From Paenibacillus sp. FSL M7-0420 (lineage in GTDB: Bacteria > Bacillota > Bacilli > Paenibacillales > Paenibacillaceae): a stretch of 64,000 nucleotides of DNA. The stretch lies in the NCBI RefSeq assembly GCF_038002345.1, contig NZ_JBBOCJ010000001.1:5890001-5954000 (forward strand), in the 5' to 3' direction. The number at the start of each line of letters is the position of its first letter. The stretch's first letter is position 1. The position numbers and the translations under genes are program-made. The notes below the pieces were generated by a model. That model was not told the DNA's origin and made no database searches. It was given only the letters and a program-made list of their open reading frames with translations. This document shows positions 15,893 through 25,271 of this stretch, one piece after another.

Positions 15893-17542
15893 TTAACGGA
15901 ACTTGCCTGCATCAATTGCCGCCTGCTTCTCATCCAGAATCTCCTGGTAGCCTGCCTCCAGATACGTCTTCTTGGCGGCTTCATACGTAGCATCGAATTC
16001 AGCTTCTGGAGCGAGCACCACCTTCACGTACAGCTCCTGGAACAGCGTATTCAGATCGGCCTTGTATTCGTTCACCTTCTCCAGCACCACATTGAACAGG
16101 GCATCCGGTGTACGGAATTCGGCAACCTCGTCATAATACTTCACCAGATCATCCGCCAGCGGCTCATAACCGGCCGGTGCCCAGTTGCGCAGGTTGGCCT
16201 TGCGGGTCTTGGCTTCATCCGGGTACTGGGCAATTTCTGTCACCAGACCCCAATAGTCCTTGTTATTGTTCTGTGCCAGCACCGCTTCGCCCTTATAATC
16301 CGGATTCTTCAGCGCAATGCCGTCTGCGTCAAGCGTATAGTTCTCCCCTTCGATCCCGTTCTGGAACTTGAACAGGTTCTCCGGCTGGCTGAGCCATTCC
16401 AGATACATCCATACCGCTGCGCGTTCTTCAGGCGTAGACTCATAGTTAATCCCCATAATGAAGCCGAACGGCCAGTAAGCGCGTCCTTGAGGCTTATTGC
16501 CTTCCGGAACTCCCGCATACGGCGGCACTACCGCAAATTCAGCATCCGGGTTATTCTGCAGCGTAGCCGCAAAGACATCGGTGTTGTTCGCCAGATAGAA
16601 GCCGAAGTTGCCGGTTTTGCCTGCCACAAATTCAGCCTTAATCTTCGGTTCATCGTTACGCAGATAGAATTCCTTATCAATCAGGCCATTGTTATACTGA
16701 TAATTGAGGTTACGCAGGTAAGCCTCAGTCTCCTCTGTAGTCAGATCGGCCACGCTGAGATCGGAATACAGCGCACGATATTTCGCATCCACCGGCCATT
16801 TACGGAACGGATAGTTGAAGTTGAAGAAGTTCTGCAGCAGATTGCCGCCGCTTACCCCGAGCCCGGCTTCCTTCCACTTGGCCAGCATCTCGTTATACTT
16901 CTCCAGCGAGGTCAGATCCTCAACCTTCATGCCTACCTTTTCCACCCAGTCCTTGCGGATAATGTTGACGAAGTTGTCCGCTTCAGGACGCGCAGCGAAG
17001 AAGAAGGTCTTCTGATCATCCACGGTACCATACTGTTCAATCGTCTCACCCATACTTTTCCAGTAGGTCGGCGCATAATTCTGAATCTCTGCATAGTCGA
17101 GCGGCTGCATCACATCCTCACCATAATAAGTAAGCGCTTGCGGCATATCATAGTGGAAAATAATATCCGGAGCCTTGTGCGAAGCCAGCAGCTGTTCGAA
17201 ATCCGTTACTTCCTTGGAGCGGGTGATCGGCACATAATTAACCTCTATATTATATTTGTCGCCGAACTCCGCCTGCACCCAGCGGGTATAATAGTTATCG
17301 GACACGTTCCAGCCTTCATAGGCACGCTCATAGACCGGAATGTCGAGCGAGACTTTTTTCTCGAAGCCCTTGGAATAATCAGGATAGGCTCCTTCGGCTT
17401 GGTTCGTAGCAGCGGCTGTCTCGGCCGGCTTACTGCTGGATTCGGCTGTATCCTTGGTGTTATTTCCCCCGGAACACCCGGCCAGCAGGCCGGCCGTCAT
17501 GACGGATGCCATCATTAACGAATACACGCTTCTTTTACTCAT
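15893..17542 (-). CDS. Extracellular solute-binding lipoprotein of a carbohydrate ABC importer (LplA-like)
   Basis: A 549-residue type-I extracellular solute-binding protein that would capture an oligosaccharide and deliver it to the two adjacent permeases. A lipoprotein signal peptide is plain: MSKRSVYSLMMASVM, then lipobox LLAGC with the acylated Cys at about residue 23, then a Ser/Thr/Ala-rich linker. The large size (about 550) is typical of the LplA/YtcQ subgroup common in Paenibacillus, whose substrates are plant or host polysaccharide fragments. It is the last gene of the transporter operon, 65 bp after the second permease. No ATPase is encoded here; a shared MsmX-type ATPase is expected elsewhere. 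Confidence 0.9.
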   Translation of the reverse strand: MSKRSVYSLMMASVMTAGLLAGCSGGNNTKDTAESSSKPAETAAATNQAEGAYPDYSKGFEKKVSLDIPVYERAYEGWNVSDNYYTRWVQAEFGDKYNIEVNYVPITRSKEVTDFEQLLASHKAPDIIFHYDMPQALTYYGEDVMQPLDYAEIQNYAPTYWKSMGETIEQYGTVDDQKTFFFAARPEADNFVNIIRKDWVEKVGMKVEDLTSLEKYNEMLAKWKEAGLGVSGGNLLQNFFNFNYPFRKWPVDAKYRALYSDLSVADLTTEETEAYLRNLNYQYNNGLIDKEFYLRNDEPKIKAEFVAGKTGNFGFYLANNTDVFAATLQNNPDAEFAVVPPYAGVPEGNKPQGRAYWPFGFIMGINYESTPEERAAVWMYLEWLSQPENLFKFQNGIEGENYTLDADGIALKNPDYKGEAVLAQNNNKDYWGLVTEIAQYPDEAKTRKANLRNWAPAGYEPLADDLVKYYDEVAEFRTPDALFNVVLEKVNEYKADLNTLFQELYVKVVLAPEAEFDATYEAAKKTYLEAGYQEILDEKQAAIDAGKFR

Positions 17543-17607
17543 CGCAATTCCCCCATTTTTTGAATTTTCGTGATTCCAAAGAATGACTATATACCAGGGA
17601 CGCAGGA

Positions 17608-18507
17608 TTACTCCTTGACGGCTCCAAGCATAACACCTTGAACGAAGTATTTCTGGACGAACGGATACACACAGAGGATAGGCAAGGTAGCGAATACAAC
17701 GACTGACGCCTTCAGAACTTCGGGATTGCTGAGCTGCACCTGGCTGGCCTCCAGCTGAAAGCTTTCACTTGCCTGAATGACCAGATAATACAGCTTGAGC
17801 TGAAGCGGCCGGAGCGAGGTCTCGTGCTTGATATAGAACAATGCGTCCTGATAAGCATTCCAGCGTCCCACTGCATAGAAGAGAGCGAGTGTCGCCATAA
17901 TCGGCTTGGATAAAGGCAGCACAATGCTGAACAGAATCCGGAAATGCCCGGCACCGTCGATCCGCGCAGACTCTTCCAGACTTACGGGAATCCCGTGCGT
18001 TAGAGAAGTCTTCATAATCAGCAGATTGAAGGCACTGAAGGAGAGGGGCAGCACCAGTGACCAGATGGTATCCATCAGCCCCAGATTATTGATGTTCATA
18101 TAGTCGGGAATGATGCCCCCGCTGAAATACATGGTGAACAGGAAGATGAAGGTGATCACCCTGCGGCCCTTGAACTGGGTTCGGGACAGCGGGTAGGCGG
18201 CGCAGATGGTCAGGATCATGCCCAGAATGGTGAACAGCACCGTCACGATGACCGAGATATACAGGGAACGGAGGATACTGGCATCCGCGAAGATTTTTTT
18301 ATACGCTTCAATGGTGAAGCCCTGCGGCCACAGAAAGACCTTGTTGGCAATGACGAAGGAGTCAGAGCTCAGCGATTTCGATACGACATGAATGAACGGC
18401 AGCAGGCAGATCAATGAGATGATAATAATGACGAGGCGGATCAGCGTTTCCCAGATATCGATACGTGCTTTATGGGGTGCGGCAGTGCCTCCGGCAATTG
18501 CTTTCAT
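17608..18507 (-). CDS. Carbohydrate ABC transporter permease (LplC/YtcP-like)
   Basis: A 299-residue MalG-type inner-membrane permease with six predicted spans. The EAA loop that contacts the ATPase is seen as EESARIDGAGHFRILFSIVLPLSKP split near residues 190-214. It ends with the usual YFVQGVMLGAVKE. It pairs with the upstream permease (14 bp gap) to form the translocation pore for the substrate delivered by the neighbouring lipoprotein. Confidence 0.92.
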   Translation of the reverse strand: MKAIAGGTAAPHKARIDIWETLIRLVIIIISLICLLPFIHVVSKSLSSDSFVIANKVFLWPQGFTIEAYKKIFADASILRSLYISVIVTVLFTILGMILTICAAYPLSRTQFKGRRVITFIFLFTMYFSGGIIPDYMNINNLGLMDTIWSLVLPLSFSAFNLLIMKTSLTHGIPVSLEESARIDGAGHFRILFSIVLPLSKPIMATLALFYAVGRWNAYQDALFYIKHETSLRPLQLKLYYLVIQASESFQLEASQVQLSNPEVLKASVVVFATLPILCVYPFVQKYFVQGVMLGAVKE

Positions 18508-18521
18508 GGTTCCTCTCCTTT

Positions 18522-19487
18522 CTACAAAATCCCATCCTCGCCAAGCTTCTTGGCTACGCGGTCCGCGGAAATGACCAGAATAATCCCGATGACGGACTGG
18601 AATAATCCGATGGCGGTCGCCCGGCTGAAATTACCACTCTCAATCCCCCAGCGGTACACCAGAACGGGAATGGTGGTGGTGAATTCCGTGGTGGCCTTGT
18701 TCTGGAGCGCGTATATCCGCTCGAAGGAGCCGTCCATTACTTTGCCCAGCGCCATAATCAAGAGCGTCACAATCGTTGCCCGGATCGATGGAAGGGTGAT
18801 ATTCCATACCTTTCTCCAGCGGCCTGCCCCGTCCACCGTAGCCGCTTCATACATCTCAGGGTTGATGCCGCTCATCGCCGCCAGGTAGATAATCGTGCCC
18901 CAGCCCATGCTCTGCCAGACCCCGATCACGAGATAGCTAATGAGCCAATTCGTATCCTGCTGCAGGAACGGAATCCGGGTGCCTCCCATCAGCTCTATGA
19001 GGTTATTGACAACGCCGCCCCCCTCACTGAGGAGCTGATACGCGATGGCTCCGATAATGACCCAGGAGAGGAAATGGGGCAAATACAGCACCGTCTGATT
19101 GATTCTTTTGAACCGTACACTCTTGATCTCGTTCAGCAGCAGAGCCAGCACAATCGGCATCGTGAAGCTGAAGCACAGGTCAAGCACGTTCAGCAGCAGA
19201 GTGTTGCGGACGGCCCGGATGAAATCAGGCTTGGCGAACAGGTCCTGGAAGACCTGCAGCCCGGCCCATTCACTGCCCCAGAAGCCTCTGGCGATCTTAT
19301 AGTCCTTGAAGGCGATTACAAGTCCGGTCATGGGCAAATATTTGAATACGATGACAAAAGCCAGCGGAAGCATCACCAGCAGATAGAGCTGCCAATCCCG
19401 CTGTAAATAATAGCTGAACCCCTGTTTCCTTCTTAATAAAGGACTGTGATTCGTTTGTGAAGCGCTTGCAGCTTTCAACATATTCAC
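18522..19487 (-). CDS. Carbohydrate ABC transporter permease (LplB/YteP-like)
   Basis: A 321-residue MalF-type permease. The first span (LYLLVMLPLAFVIVFKYLPM) follows a 30-residue cytoplasmic start, and the EAA loop is YEAATVDGAGRWRKVWNITL (about 225-244). The protein ends with ADRVAKKLGEDGIL, a hallmark of this subgroup. It is the first gene of the permease-permease-lipoprotein operon. A cre-like sequence lies about 200 bp upstream. The YesN-type regulator gene further upstream is on the same strand and is its probable activator. Confidence 0.92.
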   Translation of the reverse strand: MNMLKAASASQTNHSPLLRRKQGFSYYLQRDWQLYLLVMLPLAFVIVFKYLPMTGLVIAFKDYKIARGFWGSEWAGLQVFQDLFAKPDFIRAVRNTLLLNVLDLCFSFTMPIVLALLLNEIKSVRFKRINQTVLYLPHFLSWVIIGAIAYQLLSEGGGVVNNLIELMGGTRIPFLQQDTNWLISYLVIGVWQSMGWGTIIYLAAMSGINPEMYEAATVDGAGRWRKVWNITLPSIRATIVTLLIMALGKVMDGSFERIYALQNKATTEFTTTIPVLVYRWGIESGNFSRATAIGLFQSVIGIILVISADRVAKKLGEDGIL

Positions 19488-19685
19488 CTCCTGCCTTGAA
19501 TTCTTCTTGCCGGCTTCCGGCTCGTGTTCTCCGGCCTGGCTCCTATGCTACCGCCTTTGCCGGGTCTTGAATATCATGAGTATTGATGATCACCTATCAC
19601 AATTGATTGCCAATGGATTACCGCCCGGCCCTCCAGGCCTCAGCCGCAGGAGAATAATCAAAACTGATAGGCATTCCCAAAATTA

Positions 19686-19699
19686 ATAAAGCGCTTTCA
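19686..19699. promoter_or_regulatory. cre-like catabolite-control site upstream of the sugar transporter
   Basis: Read on the minus strand, TGAAAGCGCTTTAT matches the CcpA cre consensus TGWAANCGNTNWCA at 12 of 14 positions. It lies about 200 bp before the first permease gene. A LacI-family repressor could bind the same GAAAGCGCTTT core. Confidence 0.5.
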
Positions 19700-19918
19700 A
19701 TTAGGAGAGCAGGTACAAGTCGGATAGAAAGGCATGGCGAGGGATGGGGCCGGGGGAGATTGGAGTGATTGGGGCGATGAGGGAGCGATCAAGGAGCGAT
19801 GATAGCTAACAGGGAGCGATTCGGGAGCTATGAGAGCTATCAGGAATGATTAGGGAGCTACTGTTGCTCACCCCGCCCGCTTTTACTAATATAGATTTGA
19901 ACACTCCTACTTTCCACG

Positions 19919-20262
19919 AACTCAGGGGCACTTGTGCTCTTCATTTACTCAGTTGGCCAACTTTTCTGAAATTCAGGGGCACTTATGCTTCTCATCCGCT
20001 CACTTTCGGCTCCATCAGAGGGATTTATCCCTTTCATTTCCGCATCCAGCTCACTTTCAGCACTATCAGAGGGATTTATCCCTTTCTTTTCCGCATCCAG
20101 CCCACTTTCGGCTCCATCAGAGGGATTTATCCCTTTCTTTTCCGCATCCAGCTCACTTTCGGCACCACCAGAGGGATTTATCCCTTTCTTTTCCGCATCC
20201 AGCCCACTTTCGGCATCACCAGAGGGATTTATCCCTCTCATTTCCACCGCCTGCCCACTTTC
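19919..20262. repeat. Second 51-bp intergenic repeat array
   Basis: AACTCAGG/AATTCAGG units at 19919 and 19970 (51 bp apart) lead, after a 42-bp step, into units with the core AGAGGGATTTATCCCT repeated at 51-bp steps from 20017 (20017, 20068 and onward, five units). The family is the same as at 5356-7445. Several frames are open over it, but differences between units are mostly non-synonymous in each, and no ribosome site is seen. Confidence 0.85.
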
Positions 20263-20350
20263 CACCGACAAGCCGAAAAACCAAGATCCTTGAAACGAGA
20301 TACCGGTCCGCCGGGGATGGGTTTCTAATGGTTTCTACGGGTTTCCATGA

Positions 20351-20440
20351 GCTTTTATGGGCTTTTATGGGCTTTTATGGGCTTTTATGGGCTTTTATGG
20401 GCTTTTATGGGCTTTTATGGGCTTTTATGGGCTTTTATGG
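20351..20440. repeat. Decamer tandem repeat (GCTTTTATGG x9) with phased A/T tracts
   Basis: Nine perfect copies of GCTTTTATGG run head to tail, with degenerate copies on both sides (GTTTCCATGA before, GCTTTCATCA after). The TTTT tract recurs every 10 bp, nearly one helical turn, which predicts strong intrinsic curvature. It lies 25 bp past the 3-prime end of the YesN-type gene. Confidence 0.9.
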
Positions 20441-20464
20441 GCTTTCATCACCATCTATGAGCTT

Positions 20465-22732
20465 CTAAGAACTCTTGCTCTTAGCCGATTTGTAGCCGCT
20501 CGGCGGCATGCCTTCATACTTGCGGAAAAAGCGGTTGAAGCTCTGCACATTGGCGTAACCGACCTCTGCGGCAATCTGCTTGATCGTCAGCCCCGAATCC
20601 AGCAGCAGCTCCTTGGCCTGCTCGATCCTTAGCTGGTTGACGAAATCAATCATACTGCTGCCGATCTGCTCATAGACAAGCTTGCGCATATAGGAGTAGC
20701 TGATGCCTATCTGCTTGGCCATGTCCTCGAAGATGATCTCTTCGCGGTAGTGCTGCTTCAGGTACTCCATGATCCGCTGCGCATAATTGGTCTCATGGGT
20801 GCTGCGGTCCAGGCTCTGTACAATCTCACAGTAAAAATCATACAGGTACTCCTCCAGCTCATCCAGCGTATCCATCGCGGCGAGAATCGAATACACGTTG
20901 CCCCGGCCCATAATCATCCTTCCAGTTCCGAGGTGGTTCTCCCGGAGATGCTTGATCGTCGCGCCCATCAGCTGATGATAGATGAACATAATATTATCGT
21001 AGGAGATATGTTCCTCTGCGGAGATCTGGCTGCGGATGCTCTGCAGCTCCTTGAAGATTCCCACCAGGTCGCCGGCATCCAGGAAATTCAGAATTCGCCG
21101 CTCGCTACTCTCAGAGTCAACATACTTGCGGCTGTTATCCTCCCCGTCGTGCCAGTACATGATGCTTCCGGCCCCCTTGATCATCCTGCGCTTAATCACC
21201 TCCATCGCCTCGAACAGCCGCAGCGCCACCCTCTCCGGAGCATCCGTCCGCTCACTCACCCCAATCGTGACCGAATGCTCCAGCAGCTCAAGAGACTGAT
21301 CGCGGATCTCCTCCAGCGCCTGATGAATCAGAGTACTATGCGCCTCCCCCTCCTCCGGGGCAAAGTTCAGTACAATCACTGTGCAGCCCTCATTATGGTA
21401 GACACAGCGGGCCACCACCCCCTCAGCGAAAACATTCTCATACTTGGCACTCAGCAAATACCGGTGATAACTGCGCGTCTCCACATTGGTATGGCCCACG
21501 TATCTTCTATATTGGTCGATGGAGACCACCACCACTCTGTAACAGGCATGCGGAAAAACCTCCGTAATCCGCGGCGGAATCTCACCGCGCAGCAGACGGT
21601 GCACGGCCAGACTGCGGGTATCCTGTTCGCGCTCCTGCAGCAGCTGGAACAGACTCTCTTCCTCCTCCTGCATCCGTTTGAAGGCCAGATCCAGGAAGGC
21701 CAGCTCATTCTTGTTCACTACGCCCAGATCCAGCTTCGAGCGCATCGTCTGCACCAATTGCCTCAGGGGCCTGGATAGCCAAGTGGCAAGAAAGATGGCC
21801 AGCAGCGTCCCCAGTACAATGATCGCCCCCGTCAGCAGAATAATATTTCCCTGCATCTCCCGGGACTTGGTCATTAGCTCATCCATGGAGCTCCAGCTGA
21901 CATTCCACCACCCGGACAAGGAGGAGCGGCTCCAGGCATACACCGTCCGTTTGCCCTCCAGCTTGCGGAAGGTGTAGCCTTCACTGGCTTCCTGATTCAG
22001 AATCTCCTGTAAGAACGGCAGCTTACGGCTGTCGGAGAGCAGCATGGACCGGTCATTGAAGGAGATCACCGTACCCGCAGCGTCCAGCAGCAGGTAGTTG
22101 CTCTCACCCACCTCGGTAGCATGCAGATATTTGCCGATCTGGCTCTCCTTCATGTTGACGACAATCACTCCCCGGGTGGTGGTGGACAGGCGGTTGAGCG
22201 GGTACACATAAGACACCACATTCTCGCCCGACGCAAGCTTACGGGGCACCCATACCCCGCTGATCCCCCTGCGCCCCTTAAGCGCTTCTGTGATCCATCC
22301 GATAGGCTCATAGCGGGCAAGCGTCGTGATGCTGCTGTCGGTAGAGAAGACATAATCGGAATCCTCCAGGACAAAGAATGAAGAGTACACACCATCCACC
22401 CGGCGGTTCAGGTTCAGCAGCTCCTTGGTCACGGACAGCGCCAGACTTACATTGTTATAGTTGGCGTTAATCTCATCGTAGGTCTCAAAGCTGCGGATGC
22501 GGTCAAAAATATTCGTCGCCGCCAGACGCGATGTATCCTGGGCCAGATTGGCCAGCGCGTTCTCGTTCAGCCTGCGGTTGGCATTAAGCCCGGCCAGCGT
22601 GGATTCCCCGATAGCCGCTTCAGAATTCTGTATAATCTGTGACCCGCTGTACCAGGTCAGGACTGCTGTAGGAATAGCCATAATGCAGAATAGAATCAAC
22701 GCCAGCTGCAGGATCATCGGTGTTTTTTTCAT
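20465..22732 (-). CDS. Membrane-bound AraC-family regulator (YesN-type with extracellular sensor)
   Basis: A 755-residue one-component regulator. A transmembrane helix at about 8-28 leads to a Cache-like extracellular sensor (about 30-295), a second span follows at about 300-322 (LLTGAIIVLGTLLAIFLATWL), then a HAMP-like/helical linker, a cytoplasmic middle domain and a C-terminal double-HTH AraC domain (about 655-750, ending YKSAKSKSS). Such proteins sense a sugar outside and activate a neighbouring Lpl-type transporter operon, which lies directly downstream on the same strand. I place the start at ATG 22732, with AGGGGGA 7 nt upstream; the GTG just before it is too close to that site. Confidence 0.9.
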   Translation of the reverse strand: MKKTPMILQLALILFCIMAIPTAVLTWYSGSQIIQNSEAAIGESTLAGLNANRRLNENALANLAQDTSRLAATNIFDRIRSFETYDEINANYNNVSLALSVTKELLNLNRRVDGVYSSFFVLEDSDYVFSTDSSITTLARYEPIGWITEALKGRRGISGVWVPRKLASGENVVSYVYPLNRLSTTTRGVIVVNMKESQIGKYLHATEVGESNYLLLDAAGTVISFNDRSMLLSDSRKLPFLQEILNQEASEGYTFRKLEGKRTVYAWSRSSLSGWWNVSWSSMDELMTKSREMQGNIILLTGAIIVLGTLLAIFLATWLSRPLRQLVQTMRSKLDLGVVNKNELAFLDLAFKRMQEEEESLFQLLQEREQDTRSLAVHRLLRGEIPPRITEVFPHACYRVVVVSIDQYRRYVGHTNVETRSYHRYLLSAKYENVFAEGVVARCVYHNEGCTVIVLNFAPEEGEAHSTLIHQALEEIRDQSLELLEHSVTIGVSERTDAPERVALRLFEAMEVIKRRMIKGAGSIMYWHDGEDNSRKYVDSESSERRILNFLDAGDLVGIFKELQSIRSQISAEEHISYDNIMFIYHQLMGATIKHLRENHLGTGRMIMGRGNVYSILAAMDTLDELEEYLYDFYCEIVQSLDRSTHETNYAQRIMEYLKQHYREEIIFEDMAKQIGISYSYMRKLVYEQIGSSMIDFVNQLRIEQAKELLLDSGLTIKQIAAEVGYANVQSFNRFFRKYEGMPPSGYKSAKSKSS

Positions 22733-22904
22733 CACATATCCCCCTAAGCATTTCTATGTTACCGCTTACAATATTTTTATTTTATCATTTCAGGATACAT
22801 TTTACATATGTGTATAGGAAAATTTTTCAACCCCCGCGCGGCATGTTACAGGCTGATGTGCAGGCGTTCTAATGTGCGGCTGCAGGCTTACGCCGAAACA
22901 GCAA

Positions 22905-22942
22905 AAACGCCTGGATGCATTGCCATCCGGGCGTTTGTAGCT
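22905..22942 (-). terminator. Terminator after ktrA
   Basis: AAACGCCCGGATG pairs with CATCCAGGCGTTT (one G-T pair) across a 6-nt loop, with TTTTTG following on the minus strand. It ends the ktrB-ktrA transcript. Confidence 0.75.
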
Positions 22943-22978
22943 TTCTTTTATCGGGATAGGCTGGCTGGCAGGAAGTCC

Positions 22979-23647
22979 TTACTCCGCATTCACCGCTTCA
23001 TCCTCGAACTCCTCGATGCTGTCGTTGGAGCCGATCACCACCATGATGTCTCCCTGATGCACATGATCATGCGCGGTCGGGGCAACGATGATGCCATCCT
23101 CGCGGTTCAGGGCAATGATGCTGCAGCCGTATTTGGCGCGGGTGTTCAGCTCAGAGAGGCTTTTGCCGTTCATGCAGGCGGGCACCGTCAGCTCAACGAC
23201 CTTGTAATCCTTGGAGATCTCGATATAATCGAGCAGATTCGGCGTCACCAGCTGATGAGCCACGCGGATACCCATATCCCGCTCCGGGAAAATCACCCGG
23301 TCTACACCCAGCTTCGACAGCGCGCGGCCATGCAGAATGGAGATGGCTTTGCCGACCACCTGCTTGACGCCCAGCTCCTTCAGCAGAATCGCGGCCAGAA
23401 TACTCCGCTCCATATTATCGCCGATCGCCACAATGCCGCAGTCAAAGTTACGCACCCCGAGGGAGCGCATAATCCCTTCATCCGTAGCATCCGCCATGAC
23501 TGCATGCGTCAGCCGTCCGGTCATCTCCTCCACCCGCTCCTCCTGGTGGTCAATGCCAAGCACCTCGTAGCCCATGGACATCAGCTCCAGCGCCAGACTT
23601 GAGCCGAAGCGGCCCAGGCCGATTACAACAAACTGCTGTGGTTTCAT
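22979..23647 (-). CDS. ktrA: Potassium uptake regulatory subunit KtrA (RCK protein)
   Basis: A 222-residue cytosolic RCK subunit that binds ATP/ADP or NAD(H) and gates the KtrB channel-transporter. The Rossmann signature GLGRFGSS is at residues 10-17 and an acidic GID ends the second strand. The RCK_C (TrkA-C) domain, which in Bacillus binds c-di-AMP, covers about residues 135-220. It starts 12 bp after ktrB on the same strand, so KtrA and KtrB should be translated together and assemble as an octamer-dimer complex. No ydaO-type riboswitch is evident ahead of the operon. Confidence 0.93.
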   Translation of the reverse strand: MKPQQFVVIGLGRFGSSLALELMSMGYEVLGIDHQEERVEEMTGRLTHAVMADATDEGIMRSLGVRNFDCGIVAIGDNMERSILAAILLKELGVKQVVGKAISILHGRALSKLGVDRVIFPERDMGIRVAHQLVTPNLLDYIEISKDYKVVELTVPACMNGKSLSELNTRAKYGCSIIALNREDGIIVAPTAHDHVHQGDIMVVIGSNDSIEEFEDEAVNAE

Positions 23648-23659
23648 GACTTGATTCCC

Positions 23660-25030
23660 CTATCCAATTATCATTTTGCCTTCCGGATATTTATATAATG
23701 GTTTACCCTGTCTCGGACCGAGCGCATACGCCAGCGTCAGCAGTCCCAGCCGTCCGGCGAACATGGTCAGGCAGATCAGGATCTTGCCGACCTGCGTCAG
23801 CTCCGGGGTCAGTCCCAGACTCAGTCCGACATTGGCAAACGCTGAGATCGTCTCGAACAGAATCATCAGATACGGCAGCCCCTCGGTAGTCGAGAGCATC
23901 ATCGAGACCGTAACGATCAGCAGCAGCGCCAGCAGCGTAATGGTCAGTGCCTTGAACACGCGCTCCTGAGCCAGCCGGTAACGGAACAGCACGATGTCTT
24001 CGCGGCCGCGCAGCATGGAGATGACAGCTCCGATCATCAGCGTGAAGGTTGTGGTCTTAATTCCGCCGCCGGTAGAACCGGGGGAAGCCCCGATGAACAT
24101 CAGAATCACAATGAAGAACTGTGTGGCCTGACGCAGTCCCGTGATATCCAGCGTGTTGGCCCCTGCCGTACGCGGTGCCACCGATTGGAACAGGGAGGCC
24201 CATAGCTTGCTCCCAAGGTTCAGCGGTCCCAGGGTCCGCGAATTGGTGAACTCGAAGATGAAGATGACCACCATTCCGGTCACAATCAGTCCGGCTGTCA
24301 TCGACAGCACCACCTTGCTGTGGAGCGACAGCCGGCGTGTGCGGCGGTATTCGGCCAGGTCGGAGATGACGATGAAGCCGATTCCCCCGGAGATGATCAG
24401 GAACATAACGACCAGGTTAATGACAGGGTCTCCGACATAGCTGATTAAGCTATGATCATGCCCGCCGAACAGATCGAATCCGGCGTTATTGAACATCGAC
24501 ACCGCGTGGAACACCCCGTAGTAGACCGCGCGGCCCAGCGGCATATCCACCGCCCAGCGGATGGACAGGAGAAGCGCTCCCGCAGCTTCAATAACCAGGG
24601 AATAGAGCAGCACCTTGCGGATCAGCCGCACAATCCCTTCCATCGAGCTCTGATTCATGGCTTCCTGAAGAATCAGCCGGTCACGCAGTGAGATTCTGCG
24701 CCTGAACACCAGCGCAAACAGCGTGGCCATGGTCATGAACCCGAGCCCGCCAATCTGGATCAGCACCAGAATGACCGCTTGTCCGAAGCCCGTAAGATGG
24801 GTACCGGTATCCACTACAGCCAGTCCAGTCACACAGGCGGCAGAGGTGGCCGTGAACAGCGCGTCCATGAAGCGGAGCGGCTGACCGGGTACGCTGGATA
24901 CCGGAAGCATAAGCAGCAACGTGCCGATGAAGATAACCGCAGCAAAACTCAGCACCAGGATTTGCGGAGGAGCCAGCTTCAGGAATCGGAAGCCGGTGAT
25001 CTTGGAAGACGGTGACGCCAAACTTCTCAT
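23660..25030 (-). CDS. ktrB: Potassium uptake membrane subunit KtrB (TrkH/Ktr family)
   Basis: A 456-residue integral membrane K+/Na+-coupled transporter with the four-fold M1-P-M2 repeat of the Trk/Ktr superfamily. Pore Gly-containing segments are visible, for example SAACVTGLAVVDTG and AFANVGLSLG. The start is unclear: the ATG at 25030 directly abuts AAAGG, while the TTG at 25021 (fourth codon) has ideal 8-nt spacing from it. It is the first gene of ktrB-ktrA. The intergenic 25031-25271 is shared with the divergent protease gene. Confidence 0.93.
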   Translation of the reverse strand: MRSLASPSSKITGFRFLKLAPPQILVLSFAAVIFIGTLLLMLPVSSVPGQPLRFMDALFTATSAACVTGLAVVDTGTHLTGFGQAVILVLIQIGGLGFMTMATLFALVFRRRISLRDRLILQEAMNQSSMEGIVRLIRKVLLYSLVIEAAGALLLSIRWAVDMPLGRAVYYGVFHAVSMFNNAGFDLFGGHDHSLISYVGDPVINLVVMFLIISGGIGFIVISDLAEYRRTRRLSLHSKVVLSMTAGLIVTGMVVIFIFEFTNSRTLGPLNLGSKLWASLFQSVAPRTAGANTLDITGLRQATQFFIVILMFIGASPGSTGGGIKTTTFTLMIGAVISMLRGREDIVLFRYRLAQERVFKALTITLLALLLIVTVSMMLSTTEGLPYLMILFETISAFANVGLSLGLTPELTQVGKILICLTMFAGRLGLLTLAYALGPRQGKPLYKYPEGKMIIG

Positions 25031-25271
25031 CCTTTCAGGGTTCCATATTAGAAGTTACGAATCGGTCAGTATCAGATAAGCATACAAAATTATATACGTT
25101 ATTGCCTAACTTCACAAAGACTCATTTTGATAAGAAGACAAAAATAACAAGCCTTTAAGCATAAGCCGGGACTTCTTCACGTAAAAGGATAATAAGGCAT
25201 TTCTTTGTACCTGCCCGGCATGTAATACTATAATGGATGGATGAGAGCATTTTATTTCAAGGAGGCGTTCC

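Noticed and set aside
15839..17518. A 559-codon open frame antisense to the solute-binding lipoprotein
   Set aside because: It is the mirror of a clear lipoprotein gene and has no recognisable domain.
19846..20468. Several overlapping open frames (102-178 codons, both strands) in the repeat-rich gap
   Set aside because: They arise because the 51-bp and 10-bp repeats rarely contain stops; no ribosome site, no conserved frame.
22808..23602. A 264-codon open frame opposite ktrA
   Set aside because: A shadow of ktrA; it contains no motif and starts in the terminator region.
25031..25271. A c-di-AMP (ydaO) riboswitch ahead of ktrB
   Set aside because: The gap is only about 240 bp, divergent and AT-rich, with no ydaO consensus segments.
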